Assembly (NCBI GenBank): GCA_017463155.1
Contig: JAFTPT010000010.1
Span: 1 to 64,000 of the forward strand
Length of the DNA: 64,000 bases
Source of the DNA: Blautia sp.
GTDB taxonomy: Bacteria > Bacillota > Clostridia > Lachnospirales > Lachnospiraceae
Direction: 5' to 3'
The position numbers and the translations under genes were made by a program. This document shows, piece after piece, positions 26,487 to 35,586 of this stretch (positions are counted from its first letter, which is position 1; the number at the start of each line of letters is the position of its first letter). Under the pieces are notes generated by a model, which was not told the origin of the DNA, made no database searches, and worked only from the letters and a program-made list of their open reading frames with translations.

Positions 26487-27854
26487 ATGGAAAACAGACA
26501 AGAGGATAACAAGCTGGGCACTATGCCGGTCGGAAAGCTGCTTTTGTCCATGGCGCTTCCGATGATGATGTCCTTCTTTATCCAGGCACTTTACAATATT
26601 GTGGATTCGATCTTTGTGGCCAGGATCTCCGAAAACGCCCTGACGGCCGTCTCGCTGGCATTTCCCATGCAGAGCGTCATGAACGCGATCGCGGTGGGGA
26701 CCGGTGTGGGCATGAGCGCCCTGATTCCGCGGGCAATCGGGCGGAAAGACCGGGACGCGGCGGATGACGTGGCCAACACGGGCATCTTTCTGAACCTGCT
26801 GTATGTGGTCGTATTCGTGATCCTTGGGATCGTGCTGGTACGGCCCTTTTACCAGATGCAGACGGATATCGCGGAGATCGTGGAGGGCGGGATCACCTAT
26901 CTGCGGATCGTGTGGATCCTGGGCTTCGGCGTGTTTTTCGGGGTGTATTTTGAAAAGATGCTGACGTCCACCGGCTTTGCCACACTGGCGATGGCGAGCC
27001 AGGCCAGCGGTGCCGTGTTCAATATCATCTTTGATCCGCTGCTCATCTTCGGGCTCGGACCGTTTCCCCGAATGGGGATCGCGGGCGCCGCGACGGCCAC
27101 GGTCATGGGCCAGATCCTGGCTTCCTTCGTGGCTTTCTTCCTGAATGTCCGGCGAAATTCCTGGATCCGCCTGTCGGTGGGGAGGGTGTTCCGTCCGAGC
27201 GGCCGCGCCGCGAAGGAGATCTACCGGATCGGCATACCGAGCATGGTGACCATCGGCCTCAATTCCGTTACCTCCTTCCTGGTGAACCAGGTCCTGCTGG
27301 GGTACTCGACGACAGCCACGGCTGTCTACGGGATCTGGCTGAAGCTGCAGAATTTCTGCTTTATGCCTGCCTTCGGGATGAACAATGGCATGGTGCCGAT
27401 CCTGTCCTACAATTACGGGACCAGGGCGATCGGCAGAGTCAGGGCGACGATCCGTTACGCGCTTACCTCCATCATGTCTCTGATGCTGGTGCTGACTGTC
27501 GTGCTGGAGATGATCCCCGGCGTTCTTCTTGTACTCTTTGACGCTTCCGAGAACATGATGCAGATCGGGATGGTCGCGCTCCGGATCCTGATCCTCTCGC
27601 TGGTATTCGGAGGCGCGAATATCATCATCGGTTCCGCCATGCAGGCGCTGAATCACGCCAGCTACACACTTCTGATGAATATTTTCCGGAACTTCGTGAT
27701 GCCGGCGGGCGGCGTATTTCTGCTTTCGCTCCTGTTCGGGAAGCTGGACATCGTGTGGGCGGCGATCCCGATCGGGGAGGTCCTCACCTTCCTGCTCGGC
27801 GTCTTCCTGTACAGAAAGATGACGGGGCATCTGAAGAAGATGGACAGAGAATAA
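26487..27854 (+). CDS. MATE-family multidrug efflux protein
   Basis: A 455-residue antiporter with about twelve membrane helices. The family start LSMALPMMMSFFIQALYNIVDSIFVA and the repeated halves (EIYRIGIPSMVTIGLNS begins the second) are clear. It would export drugs or cationic compounds with sodium or proton exchange. GAAAGAGGAATT is the ribosome site. The gene follows a terminator, so has its own promoter, and ends tail to tail with the ArsR regulator, 11 bases apart with a shared hairpin (GCCCTTCTC/GAGAAGGGC). Confidence 0.9.
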   Translation: MENRQEDNKLGTMPVGKLLLSMALPMMMSFFIQALYNIVDSIFVARISENALTAVSLAFPMQSVMNAIAVGTGVGMSALIPRAIGRKDRDAADDVANTGIFLNLLYVVVFVILGIVLVRPFYQMQTDIAEIVEGGITYLRIVWILGFGVFFGVYFEKMLTSTGFATLAMASQASGAVFNIIFDPLLIFGLGPFPRMGIAGAATATVMGQILASFVAFFLNVRRNSWIRLSVGRVFRPSGRAAKEIYRIGIPSMVTIGLNSVTSFLVNQVLLGYSTTATAVYGIWLKLQNFCFMPAFGMNNGMVPILSYNYGTRAIGRVRATIRYALTSIMSLMLVLTVVLEMIPGVLLVLFDASENMMQIGMVALRILILSLVFGGANIIIGSAMQALNHASYTLLMNIFRNFVMPAGGVFLLSLLFGKLDIVWAAIPIGEVLTFLLGVFLYRKMTGHLKKMDRE

Positions 27855-27865
27855 AAGAGCCCTTC

Positions 27866-28249
27866 TCAGAGAGAAGGGCAGGCAATCTGGATGATGTCCT
27901 CCACGGTCCGGTGGAGTGATTCGACGAGCGGGGTGTCAGCGGCTTTGTAATGCATTTCCTTGCCGATCCGGCGGGACGTGACAAGGCCGCTTGCCTTCAG
28001 AAGCCGCAGGTGATGGGAGACGGCCGGGGCCGTCATGCCGATCATGGCCCCCAGGTTGGTGACGCATTCCTCACAGTGGCAGAGGATCCAGAAGATCTGA
28101 AGCCGGGTGGGGTCGCCCAGCTGCTTCATCGCGTCCGAGACAGCCTGAAGCTCCGTGTGATCCGGCAGCATCTGGTGGATATTCCCGGAATGAAGATGAT
28201 CACCGTTTTCGTATTCATGATGATGTGGAAGCGAGGCTCTGACGGACAT
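27866..28249 (-). CDS. ArsR/SmtB-family metal-responsive regulator
   Basis: A 127-residue winged-helix repressor. The DNA-binding helix is MTAPAVSHHLRLLKASGLV, and the alpha-3 region CHCEECVTNLGAM contains three cysteines like the metal box of CadC/ArsR sensors. The N-terminal arm is rich in His, Glu and Asp (HHHEYENGDHLH), which in this family often supplies zinc or cadmium ligands. It should sense a soft or borderline metal; the target gene is not obvious, since the neighbouring MATE gene is convergent. Confidence 0.88.
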   Translation of the reverse strand: MSVRASLPHHHEYENGDHLHSGNIHQMLPDHTELQAVSDAMKQLGDPTRLQIFWILCHCEECVTNLGAMIGMTAPAVSHHLRLLKASGLVTSRRIGKEMHYKAADTPLVESLHRTVEDIIQIACPSL

Positions 28250-28323
28250 GGAAGGATCCCTTTCTTCTGGCTTTTTGTATCATCAGTGTACCACGATTTG
28301 ATCCAATTGAAAAGCGAAACACA

Positions 28324-28357
28324 AAAAGCCCTCCCCGGGATGAACCGGAGAGGGCTT
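28324..28357 (-). terminator. Terminator of fhs
   Basis: AAAGCCCTCTCCGG and CCGGGGAGGGCTTT (minus strand) form the stem, followed by a short T run (TTTTTG), directly behind the stop of the formate ligase gene. Confidence 0.7.
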
Positions 28358-28378
28358 TCTGCGTGTGTATCTGAGCGA

Positions 28379-30064
28379 TCAGAAAAGACCTGTGATCTTT
28401 CCGTTCTCGTCAACGTCGATCTTCTCGGCCGCCGGTACCTTGGGAAGTCCGGGCATGGTCATGATCTCACCGGTCAGCGCTACGATGAAGCCTGCGCCTG
28501 CGGAGATCTTGAGGTTACGTACGGTCACCTCGAAATCGGTCGGTGCGCCGAGCTTGTTCTGGTCGTCGGTCAGGCTGTACTGGGTCTTGGCTACGCAGAT
28601 CGGGCAGTGGCCGAATCCGAGAGCCTCCAGCTCCTTCGCCTGCTTCTGGGCGTTTGCGGTCAGAACGACGCGCTTGCCACCGTAGATCTTCTGTACGATC
28701 TGGTTCAGCTTGTCCTCAATGCTGCCTTCCAGCTCATAGGAGAAGGTGAAATCGTTGGGCTCTTCCACCAGACGGATCACTTCCTCGGCCAGACGGACAC
28801 CGCCTTCGCCGCCCTTTGCCCATACTTCGGACAGGGCCACGTTGACGCCCAGCTCACGGCACTTGGCTTCCACGAGGTCGAGCTCGGCCTTGGTGTCGGT
28901 CGGGAATGCGTTGATGGCGACGACGCAGGGAAGCTTGTACACGTTCTTGATGTTGCTCACGTGCTTCAGAAGGTTCGGAAGACCCTTCTCCAGAGCTTCC
29001 AGATTCTCGTTGTTGAGGTCAGCCTTGGCAACGCCGCCGTTGTACTTGAGGGCACGGACGGTCGCGACGATCACGACTGCGTTCGGCCTCAGGCCTGCCA
29101 TACGGCACTTGATATCCAGGAACTTTTCCGCGCCAAGGTCCGCGCCGAAGCCTGCCTCGGTGATGGTGTAGTCAGCCAGCTTCATGGCCATTCTGGTAGC
29201 GGTCACGGAGTTGCAGCCGTGTGCGATGTTGGCGAAGGGGCCGCCGTGCACGATCGCCGGTACATGCTCGAGAGTCTGTACCAGGTTCGGCTTCAGGGCA
29301 TCCTTCAGAAGAGCGGTCATGGCACCTTCCGCATGCAGATCGCCGGCGGTGACGGGGCGCTGCTCGGAAGCCTTGCCGTAGGTGTAGCCCACGATGATGC
29401 GGGCAAGTCTTGCCTTCAGGTCCTTGATGTCGCTGGCCAGGCAGAGCACGGCCATGATCTCGGAGGCAACGGTGATGTCGTAGCCGTCCTCACGCGGCAT
29501 GCCGTTGGTCTTTCCGCCAAGGCCGTCCACCACGTTCCGGAGCTGACGGTCGTTCATGTCGACGCAGCGTCTCCAGGTGATCTTGCGGGGGTCGATGTTC
29601 AGGGCGTTGCCCTGGAAGATATGGTTGTCCAGCATGGCAGCCAGCAGGTTGTTGGCAGCGCCGATGGCGTGGAAGTCGCCGGTAAAGTGCAGGTTGATGT
29701 CCTCCATCGGGACGACCTGTGCGTAGCCGCCGCCGGCCGCTCCGCCCTTAACACCGAAGACCGGTCCCAGGGACGGCTCACGAAGAGCGACCATGACGTT
29801 CTTGCCCAGCTTCTGCATACCATCTGCGAGACCTACGGTCGTCGTGGTCTTGCCCTCACCGGCGGGGGTGGGGTTGATCGCTGTCACGAGGACCAGCTTG
29901 CCGTCCTGCTTGTCAGTCTCTTTCAGCATGTTGTAGTCGATCTTTGCTTTGTACTTGCCGTACTGTTCCAGATACTTCTCGTCGATACCGGCCTTTTTGG
30001 CAATCTCGGTGATCGGAAGCATTTCGCATTCCTGTGCGATCTCAATGTCAGTTTTGAATCCCAT
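28379..30064 (-). CDS. fhs: Formate-tetrahydrofolate ligase
   Basis: A 561-residue ligase joining formate to tetrahydrofolate with ATP, giving 10-formyl-THF for purines and for one-carbon/acetogenic metabolism. The ATP site is [20 protein letters not shown], and the family segments [33 protein letters not shown] and FVDNHIF-like [13 protein letters not shown] are intact; length is normal. ATG 30064 is preceded by AGAGGAG. The leader carries a ZTP-type riboswitch and a consensus promoter. No other Wood-Ljungdahl gene is adjacent, apart from the cluster-less CODH-like gene 2 kb away. Confidence 0.96.
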   Translation of the reverse strand: MGFKTDIEIAQECEMLPITEIAKKAGIDEKYLEQYGKYKAKIDYNMLKETDKQDGKLVLVTAINPTPAGEGKTTTTVGLADGMQKLGKNVMVALREPSLGPVFGVKGGAAGGGYAQVVPMEDINLHFTGDFHAIGAANNLLAAMLDNHIFQGNALNIDPRKITWRRCVDMNDRQLRNVVDGLGGKTNGMPREDGYDITVASEIMAVLCLASDIKDLKARLARIIVGYTYGKASEQRPVTAGDLHAEGAMTALLKDALKPNLVQTLEHVPAIVHGGPFANIAHGCNSVTATRMAMKLADYTITEAGFGADLGAEKFLDIKCRMAGLRPNAVVIVATVRALKYNGGVAKADLNNENLEALEKGLPNLLKHVSNIKNVYKLPCVVAINAFPTDTKAELDLVEAKCRELGVNVALSEVWAKGGEGGVRLAEEVIRLVEEPNDFTFSYELEGSIEDKLNQIVQKIYGGKRVVLTANAQKQAKELEALGFGHCPICVAKTQYSLTDDQNKLGAPTDFEVTVRNLKISAGAGFIVALTGEIMTMPGLPKVPAAEKIDVDENGKITGLF

Positions 30065-30098
30065 GATGTTTTCTCCTCTCTTCTTATCTCCGCGCAAT

Positions 30099-30133
30099 AA
30101 AAGGGCAGTATCTGATATGCTCAAACACTGCCC
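30099..30133 (-). terminator. Riboswitch expression platform: terminator in the fhs leader
   Basis: On the minus strand GGGCAGT pairs with ACTGCCC, followed by TTTT. The 5' arm is the last conserved piece (CUGGGCA) of the aptamer, so ligand-bound aptamer and terminator exclude each other: high ZTP should prevent the terminator and turn fhs on. Confidence 0.75.
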
Positions 30134-30200
30134 AGACGGTCGACTTGATCTGGCTCCCGGATCCCCCGTGGTTATCCACTGTTCCGTCAGTTTCCGGCAG
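30127..30200 (-). promoter_or_regulatory. ZTP (pfl-motif) riboswitch aptamer
   Basis: The minus-strand leader holds the hallmark 3' element CCGUCUGGGCA preceded by CGA, with an upstream hairpin region GGAUCCGGGAGCCA and GUGGAUAACCAC. This is the layout of the pfl motif, which senses the purine intermediate ZTP/ZMP and is typical in front of fhs, folD and purH. Ends are approximate. High 10-formyl-THF demand would raise ZTP and so fhs expression. Confidence 0.8.
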
Positions 30201-30222
30201 CTTTGTTTACTTGATACCAAAG

Positions 30223-30251
30223 TTTATAGCATAAAATGTGCAATCTGTCAA
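30223..30251 (-). promoter_or_regulatory. Promoter of fhs
   Basis: On the minus strand TTGACA (30251-30246), a 17-base spacer and TATAAA (30228-30223), close to consensus and directly upstream of the riboswitch. Confidence 0.8.
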
Positions 30252-30441
30252 TATCCTGACTGATTTTCTTCATTTTTTCATCGAAGCAGGGCGGGTCCTG
30301 CTTCCGGCCGTGATATGTTCGGAATCCTTTCATGCGGGCGGCTCTTTATAAATATTTAATGATTTGTCAGATTGTGTTATCAGAAGAATGTGTTATGATA
30401 AATGTGATAGGTAAAAATGCACAGTCTATGAGGAGTACGCG

Positions 30442-30894
30442 ATGTATCGGGAGGAATTTCTTTCTTCCATGGAAGAACAGATGGAAGGAAAAATGAAAGA
30501 AGGCAAGATCGCAGCCCATCTGAGATATTACGAGGACTATATCCAGTCACATGTACGGGGCGGCGAAAACGAGGAGGACGTCATTGCCGCGCTGGGAGAT
30601 CCGCGCCTGATCGCGAAGACCCTGGTGGATACGGATGACGGCAGCGAGATTTACGAGGAAGACACATCGGATCACTATAAAAGCTATGCGCAGGAGTATG
30701 AGGAGGAATCGCCGGACCGCCTGAAGGGGCACAGCGGTATTTTTGACCTGTCCACCACATCCGGCAAGATCATTACGGCGGTGGTCGTGATCGCGGTCCT
30801 GTACCTGCTGTTCAGGCTGTTGGCGGCTGCGCTTCCTTTTCTTCTGATCCTTGCGATCGTTCTGTTTGTGATCCGCAGGATCCGGGAAAGATAA
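30442..30894 (+). CDS. DUF1700/HAAS-type membrane protein
   Basis: A 150-residue protein with the HAAS-like amphipathic N-terminal region (EFLSSMEEQMEGKMKEGKIAAHLRYYEDYI, shown here in parts: EEQMEGKM and HLRYYEDYI) followed by DVIAALGDPRLIAKTLV, a charged middle, and one long or two close membrane helices near the C terminus (IITAVVVIAVLYLLFRLL and LPFLLILAIVLFVI). This family often pairs with PadR regulators and acts as an anti-sigma-like partner, but no PadR gene is adjacent, so its role here is open. Ribosome site GAGGAG-like before ATG. Confidence 0.75.
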   Translation: MYREEFLSSMEEQMEGKMKEGKIAAHLRYYEDYIQSHVRGGENEEDVIAALGDPRLIAKTLVDTDDGSEIYEEDTSDHYKSYAQEYEEESPDRLKGHSGIFDLSTTSGKIITAVVVIAVLYLLFRLLAAALPFLLILAIVLFVIRRIRER

Positions 30895-30990
30895 GATCCG
30901 GATCAGAATGTAATTCCGTGAAATAACGTGAACAACCACGGATTTTATGGTATTATATAGGTATATTACATATTCAGGAGGAGGGACTTT

Positions 30991-32595
30991 ATGAGTTTGC
31001 AGGAGACGAAACAGGCGATCCTTGACGGCCGCACCGCGCTCGGGATCGAATTCGGTTCCACCAGGATCAAAGCCGTTCTGGTCGATGAAACCAACGCACC
31101 CATCGCGTCGGGCGGACATGACTGGGAAAACCGTCTGGAGAACGGAATCTGGACCTACAGCCTTTCTGATATCCGGGACGGGCTGCAGGACTGCTATCAG
31201 GATCTCTGCAGGGATATCCGGGAAAAATACGACGTCGATCTGACCACCTGCGGGGCGATCGGGATCAGTGCCATGATGCACGGATATATGCCTTTCAACA
31301 AGGACGGCGAGCTGCTGGTTCCGTTCCGCACCTGGCGGAACAATATCACCGGCGAGGCCAGTGAAAAGCTTTCCGCACTGTTCGAATACAACATTCCGCA
31401 GCGCTGGAGCATTGCCCATCTGTACCAGGCGATCCTCAACAAGGAGCCCCATGTCAAGGACATCGATTATATCGCCACGCTGGAGGCCTATGTTCACTGG
31501 CAGCTGACCGGGAAGAGAGTCCTGGGGATCGGCGACTGCGCCGGCATGTTCCCGATCGACAGCACCCGGATGGATTACGTCCAGGAGATGGTGGATAAAT
31601 TTGACGAACTGGTGAAGCCCTATGGCTTCCCCTGGAAATTCCGGGATATCATGCCCGAGGTCAAGGTAGCCGGCGAGGAGTGCGGCGTCCTGACGGAGGA
31701 AGGCGCAAAGCTTCTCGATGTGAGCGGCAAGCTTAAGCCCGGGATCCCCCTGTGCCCGCCGGAGGGCGATGCAGGCACAGGCATGGTCGCCACCAACAGT
31801 GTGGCTGTCCGCACCGGCAACGTATCCGCCGGCACTTCCGTGTTTGCCACGATCGTTCTCGAAAAAGCCCTGTCCAAAGCGTATCCGGAGCTGGATATGG
31901 TCGCGACGCCCGCAGGAGATCCGGCGGCGATGGCTCATTCCAACAACTGCACCACAGACCTGAATTCCTGGGTCGGACTGTTCAAGGAGTTCTGCGACGC
32001 CATGGGCATCGAGGCGGATATGGGGACCCTGTACGGGACGCTGTACCGCAAGGCCCTGGAGGGCGAGGCTGACGGAGGCGGGCTTCTTTCCTATTGCTAT
32101 CACTCCGGTGAACATATGACCGGTTTCACCGAGGGACGTCCGATGCTGGTACGCTCCCCGGAAAGCCATTTTACGCTGGCCAACTTCATGAGGACCAACC
32201 TGTACACCTGCCTCGGCGCCATGCGCGTCGGCCTGAATATCCTGTTCGAAAAGGAGCATGTCAAGGTGGACCGGCTTCTCGGACATGGCGGCCTCTTCAA
32301 GACCAAAGGCGTCGGACAGCAGATCCTGGCTGACGCGGTCAACGCGCCTGTCTCCGTCATGGAGACCGCCGGAGAGGGCGGTGCCTGGGGAGCGGCCGTG
32401 CTCGCCTCGTATCTGATCCACAAGGAGGAAGGCGAGACGCTGGCGGCGTTCCTTGACAGCAAGGTTTTTGTCGGCAACGAGGGCACGACCCTGGATCCGG
32501 ATCCGGAGGGCGTAGCAGGCTTCAATACGTTTATGGAACGGTACATCAAAGGACTTCCCATCGAAAGAGCGGCTGTGGACTGCGGCATCTGGTAA
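30991..32595 (+). CDS. FGGY-family carbohydrate kinase
   Basis: A 534-residue sugar kinase of the xylulokinase/ribulokinase/glycerol kinase family that phosphorylates an open-chain or keto sugar. The N-terminal phosphate loop is [17 protein letters not shown], the substrate loop is [21 protein letters not shown] and the C-terminal ATP loop is [13 protein letters not shown] with [12 protein letters not shown]. The sugar is not predictable; no isomerase or aldolase is adjacent. A promoter (GTGAAC, 17 bases, TATTAT) lies at 30928-30956, and GGAGGAGG is the ribosome site. The next gene, the ParA-like ATPase, starts 31 bases after. Confidence 0.9.
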   Translation: MSLQETKQAILDGRTALGIEFGSTRIKAVLVDETNAPIASGGHDWENRLENGIWTYSLSDIRDGLQDCYQDLCRDIREKYDVDLTTCGAIGISAMMHGYMPFNKDGELLVPFRTWRNNITGEASEKLSALFEYNIPQRWSIAHLYQAILNKEPHVKDIDYIATLEAYVHWQLTGKRVLGIGDCAGMFPIDSTRMDYVQEMVDKFDELVKPYGFPWKFRDIMPEVKVAGEECGVLTEEGAKLLDVSGKLKPGIPLCPPEGDAGTGMVATNSVAVRTGNVSAGTSVFATIVLEKALSKAYPELDMVATPAGDPAAMAHSNNCTTDLNSWVGLFKEFCDAMGIEADMGTLYGTLYRKALEGEADGGGLLSYCYHSGEHMTGFTEGRPMLVRSPESHFTLANFMRTNLYTCLGAMRVGLNILFEKEHVKVDRLLGHGGLFKTKGVGQQILADAVNAPVSVMETAGEGGAWGAAVLASYLIHKEEGETLAAFLDSKVFVGNEGTTLDPDPEGVAGFNTFMERYIKGLPIERAAVDCGIW

Positions 32596-32625
32596 TACTG
32601 CCAAAGGCCTTGTGAGGAGACTTGC

Positions 32626-33417
32626 ATGAAGAAGACGGTAACGATCTGTTTTACCAATAATAAAGGCGGGAGCGGTAAGTCCACCACCTGTTCGAATATC
32701 GGGGCTGCCATGGCGCGAAAAGGCCTGAAAGTCCTGCTGATCGACGGGGATATGCAGCTGAACCTGTCCCTCTCCTTCTTTTCGGAGGAGGAGGTGCTGG
32801 CCATGGCACAGAGCGAGAAGAACCTGTACTATGGCGTGACCAGGCAGCAGGACCTGACGGACTATGTAGTTCATACCAGATACGAAAACCTGGACCTGAT
32901 CCCGTCGTCCACGCTGATGAGCTCGATCGAGTATGAGCTGTTCACCAAGTGGCAGCGGGAATTCATCCTGCGCAAATGCCTGCAGGATCTGAAATCCTCC
33001 GGGGAATACGATTATATCCTGATCGACGCCCCGCCCACGCTGGGCGGCTGGGTCATCAACATCCTGTGCGCGTCGGACTATGTGATCGTACCTGTGGAGG
33101 CCAGCCCCTGGGGCATGTTCGGCCTTGCGAACATGTTTGATTTCCTGAACGACGTGCAGGGGATGGTCCCCGAGCTCAGTGTTCTGGGAATCGTCGTGAC
33201 CAAGGCGGACGCCCGCAAAGGATACTACAAACAGACCGTGGACACACTCCGCGAAATGGAAGGGATCCACCTGTTCGAGTCCATCATCCGCGTGGACAGC
33301 GCGGTCGAATGGGCACAGGACAGCAGCGCTCCGGTCGTGGAATTCAAAAAGAGCAGCCGCAGCGCAAAAGAATATACAGCTTTGACAGAGGAGGTGATCA
33401 GAAATGCCAGTAGGTAA
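32626..33417 (+). CDS. Orphan ParA/Soj-type ATPase
   Basis: A 263-residue deviant-Walker ATPase. Seen: NNKGGSGKSTTCSNIGAAMA (Walker A with the signature lysine), LLIDGDMQLNLSLS (Walker A' region), and YDYILIDAPPTLG (Walker B). It polymerises or binds DNA or membrane in partition and positioning systems. No ParB gene and no parS-like repeat lies nearby, so it is not the chromosomal parAB locus. Its stop overlaps by 14 bases a small gene for a Lys/Ala/Pro-rich protein, suggesting a dedicated two-gene unit. The ParA call is firm, the cargo unknown. Confidence 0.88.
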   Translation: MKKTVTICFTNNKGGSGKSTTCSNIGAAMARKGLKVLLIDGDMQLNLSLSFFSEEEVLAMAQSEKNLYYGVTRQQDLTDYVVHTRYENLDLIPSSTLMSSIEYELFTKWQREFILRKCLQDLKSSGEYDYILIDAPPTLGGWVINILCASDYVIVPVEASPWGMFGLANMFDFLNDVQGMVPELSVLGIVVTKADARKGYYKQTVDTLREMEGIHLFESIIRVDSAVEWAQDSSAPVVEFKKSSRSAKEYTALTEEVIRNASR

Positions 33418-33616
33418 GGAAAGCATCAAACGGGCAGCCAGCGCGGGAACCAAAAAGCCGGCAGCCAAAAAGGCAGCAGCGCCCAAGGAGACAAAGACAG
33501 CCGTGATCCCGGCACCGGCCGAGGAGGTCGTGGAGAAGGTGATCGCTCCTGCTGAGAGCGTCCCGGCGGGCGAAACATACGGCATCGGCGATGAACTGCC
33601 GTTTTATCTTTGGTAA
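33404..33616 (+). CDS. Small basic Lys/Ala-rich protein with conserved-looking C-terminal tail
   Basis: A 70-residue protein with no known domain. Residues 5-30 are rich in Lys, Ala and Pro (KKPAAKKAAAPKETK), like histone H1 tails and nucleoid-binding proteins, then a Pro/Glu/Val region, and the end is ETYGIGDELPFYLW. GGAGGTGATCAGAA precedes the ATG and it overlaps the ParA gene, so the two are translationally coupled. Probably it binds DNA through the basic part and ParA through the tail, or is a ParA-positioned cargo tag; both are inference. Confidence 0.65.
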   Translation: MPVGKESIKRAASAGTKKPAAKKAAAPKETKTAVIPAPAEEVVEKVIAPAESVPAGETYGIGDELPFYLW

Positions 33617-33716
33617 TATGATTTTCTGTGACAGTTGTGTGATAGAAGGTCTGATATACTGAGTCCATCAAAAAAAAAACAGCAATAAAAAGCAAAAAGA
33701 AAAGGAGAAAATAACA

Positions 33717-34022
33717 ATGGCAGAAATGAACAAGATCAACGACCAGGAACTCGATCAGGTAGCAGGCGGAAACGACGGAATGAGCAGCGACAGCTGGGTA
33801 TATGGAACCGTGCATGATGTCGTACACTACGATTCAAGCTCCTGCCTGACACTTCGCAACGCACCGGACGGAGCCGTGATGTACACCAACGCGGGCAAGC
33901 CGATGGGATGGCAGAACGGGGAAAGCGCTCTGGTACAGCCGAGCAGCCGTCAGGGCAACTGGATCCGCGCACAGTGGAACGGAACCACAGGCTGGACCAA
34001 TGCAAACTATGTATGGTATTGA
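33717..34022 (+). CDS. Small secreted SH3-domain peptide with double-glycine leader
   Basis: A 101-residue protein. Its start MAEMNKINDQELDQVAGG is a class II bacteriocin/microcin-type leader (ELxxVxGG) that would be cleaved after Gly-Gly by a peptidase-containing ABC transporter. The rest is an SH3b-like domain (SSCLTLRNAPDGAVM, GNWIRAQWNGTTGWTNANYVWY), of the sort that binds cell-wall peptides. No transporter or immunity gene is near. AAGGAG precedes the ATG, and it is closed off by a terminator, so it is monocistronic. Bacteriocin, wall-bound protein or signal are all possible. Confidence 0.75.
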   Translation: MAEMNKINDQELDQVAGGNDGMSSDSWVYGTVHDVVHYDSSSCLTLRNAPDGAVMYTNAGKPMGWQNGESALVQPSSRQGNWIRAQWNGTTGWTNANYVWY

Positions 34023-34040
34023 TCGGAAGATCTGAAACAG

Positions 34041-34068
34041 ACAGCCGGCAGCAAAAGCTGCCGGCTGT
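34041..34068 (+). terminator. Terminator after the SH3 peptide gene
   Basis: ACAGCCGGCAGC and GCTGCCGGCTGT pair perfectly around AAAA. Confidence 0.75.
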
Positions 34069-34120
34069 TCGTGTGTAAACACGGTTGTCAAAGCGCCGCT
34101 GTTTGTGTTACCATAGGAGT

Positions 34121-34187
34121 CAAGGTCAATGTTCCGGCCCTTACCGGAACAAAGGGAAACACCCGGCAGGGGAGCTGCCGGGTGTTT
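34121..34187 (+). ncRNA. Possible small RNA ending in a terminator
   Basis: The 384-base gap before the methylase gene has no protein gene. A weak promoter (TTGTCA 34085-34090, 18-base spacer, TACCAT 34109-34114) is followed by a small hairpin (TTCCGG/CCGGAA) and a strong stem AACACCCGGCAG/CTGCCGGGTGTT at 34158-34186. Together this reads like a short transcript of about 67 bases. The promoter is poor, so it could instead be a second terminator. Beyond it to 34406 only AT-rich, promoter-like sequence is seen. Confidence 0.3.
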
Positions 34188-34406
34188 CGAGGGGAGTATA
34201 AATAATAAAATAAGGGGTTATGCAAAAAGAGCTTTTGAAGGGTAAACTCTTTTTACAAGATGATTATAATATAGATCAGGAGAAAATGCAACAACATTTT
34301 CTTAATAATTTTCTATATTTTGTGGTCGGCAGGTAGACATAACTACTAGAGCCGTAACAAAGTTGCAACAATTGCCCCGCAGGGGCTTTCTGAAAGAGGA
34401 AACTGT

Positions 34407-35561
34407 ATGGATAAATGGGAACTGATCGCGCCGTGTCATTTCGGACTTGAAGCCGTACTGAAGCGTGAGATCATGGATCTGGGATATGAGATCAGCCGGG
34501 TGGAGGATGGGAAAGTGACCTTCCTTGCGGACGCGCAGGGCGTTGCGGACGCCAATGTTTTTTTGCGTACCACCGAGAGGATCCTTCTGAAGACCGGCGA
34601 GTTCAAGGCGGAGACCTTCGACGAGCTGTTTGAAAAGACAAAGGCGATCCCCTGGGAGGAATACCTGCCGCGGGATGCGAAATTCTGGGTCGCCAAAGCC
34701 AATTCCGTCAAAAGCAGGCTGTTCAGCCCCTCGGATATCCAGTCCATCATGAAAAAGGCCATCGTGGAACGCCTGAAGGAAAAATACCATCTGGAATGGT
34801 TCCCGGAATCCGGGGCTTCCTTCCCGATCCGGGTGGCGATCATGAAGGACGTGGTCACGGTCGGGATCGACACCTCCGGCGTTTCCCTTCACAAGCGGGG
34901 GTACCGGCAGATGACGGTCAAGGCGCCCATCACCGAGACGCTGGCTTCGGCGCTGCTTCTTCTGACGCCCTGGAACAAGGACAGGATCCTGGTGGATCCG
35001 TTCTGCGGGAGCGGGACGTTTCCAATCGAGGCGGCCATGATCGGCGCGGATATCGCTCCGGGCATGAACCGGTCGTTTCTGGCCCAGGAGTGGACCGGCC
35101 TGATCCCGGAGAGGGCGTGGAGCGACGCAAAGGAAGAGGCTTCGGACAGGATCGACCGGAGCTTTTGTGCGGATATCCAGGGGTATGATATCGACGCGGA
35201 AGCCCTGAAGGCGGCGCGCGCAAACGCCCGGATGGCAGGGGTGGAGGATATGATCCACCTGCAGCAGCGGCCGGTCAGTGAACTCCGGCATTCGAAAGCC
35301 TACGGCTTTATCATCGCGAATCCGCCCTACGGAGAGAGGCTGGAGGAGAAGGAGGCGCTTCCCGCCCTGTATCGCGAGCTGGGTGAGCGGTTTGCCGCGC
35401 TGGACAAATGGTCCATGTACCTGATCACCTCCTACGAGGACGCGGAGCGCTACATCGGCAGGAAGGCTGATAAGAACCGCAAGATCTACAACGGCATGCT
35501 GAAGACGTATTTTTACCAGTTCCTGGGACCGAAGCCGCCCAGAAGACCAAGAGAAGAATAA
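34407..35561 (+). CDS. THUMP-domain rRNA/tRNA N2-guanine methyltransferase, RlmL-like
   Basis: A 384-residue SAM-dependent RNA methylase, the type called RlmL/YpsC in Gram-positives, expected to make m2G in 23S rRNA. The N-terminal THUMP part (to about residue 160) binds RNA. Then come TVKAPITETLASALLLLTPW, the SAM loop VDPFCGSGTFPIEAAMIG, GYDIDAEALKAARANA, and the catalytic FIIANPPYGERL. Length and order are normal. It is the first of a three-gene housekeeping group with rdgB and a phosphoesterase; spacings are 25 bases and an overlap or short gap. Confidence 0.9.
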   Translation: MDKWELIAPCHFGLEAVLKREIMDLGYEISRVEDGKVTFLADAQGVADANVFLRTTERILLKTGEFKAETFDELFEKTKAIPWEEYLPRDAKFWVAKANSVKSRLFSPSDIQSIMKKAIVERLKEKYHLEWFPESGASFPIRVAIMKDVVTVGIDTSGVSLHKRGYRQMTVKAPITETLASALLLLTPWNKDRILVDPFCGSGTFPIEAAMIGADIAPGMNRSFLAQEWTGLIPERAWSDAKEEASDRIDRSFCADIQGYDIDAEALKAARANARMAGVEDMIHLQQRPVSELRHSKAYGFIIANPPYGERLEEKEALPALYRELGERFAALDKWSMYLITSYEDAERYIGRKADKNRKIYNGMLKTYFYQFLGPKPPRRPREE

Positions 35562-35586
35562 AAACCTTACAGAAGAGGAAACGGAT

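Noticed and set aside
27950..30100. Plus-strand open reading of about 700 codons opposite fhs and arsR
   Set aside because: fhs on the other strand is certain; the plus reading is low-complexity and has no recognisable domain.
30547..33585. Minus-strand open reading of about 1000 codons
   Set aside because: It runs antisense to DUF1700, FGGY kinase and ParA genes, which all have clear motifs and ribosome sites; the antisense translation shows no domain and is a codon-bias artefact of GC-rich coding DNA.
34265..34270. TATAAT before the rRNA methylase gene
   Set aside because: No TTGACA-like box lies 15-19 bases upstream, so it was not called as a promoter.
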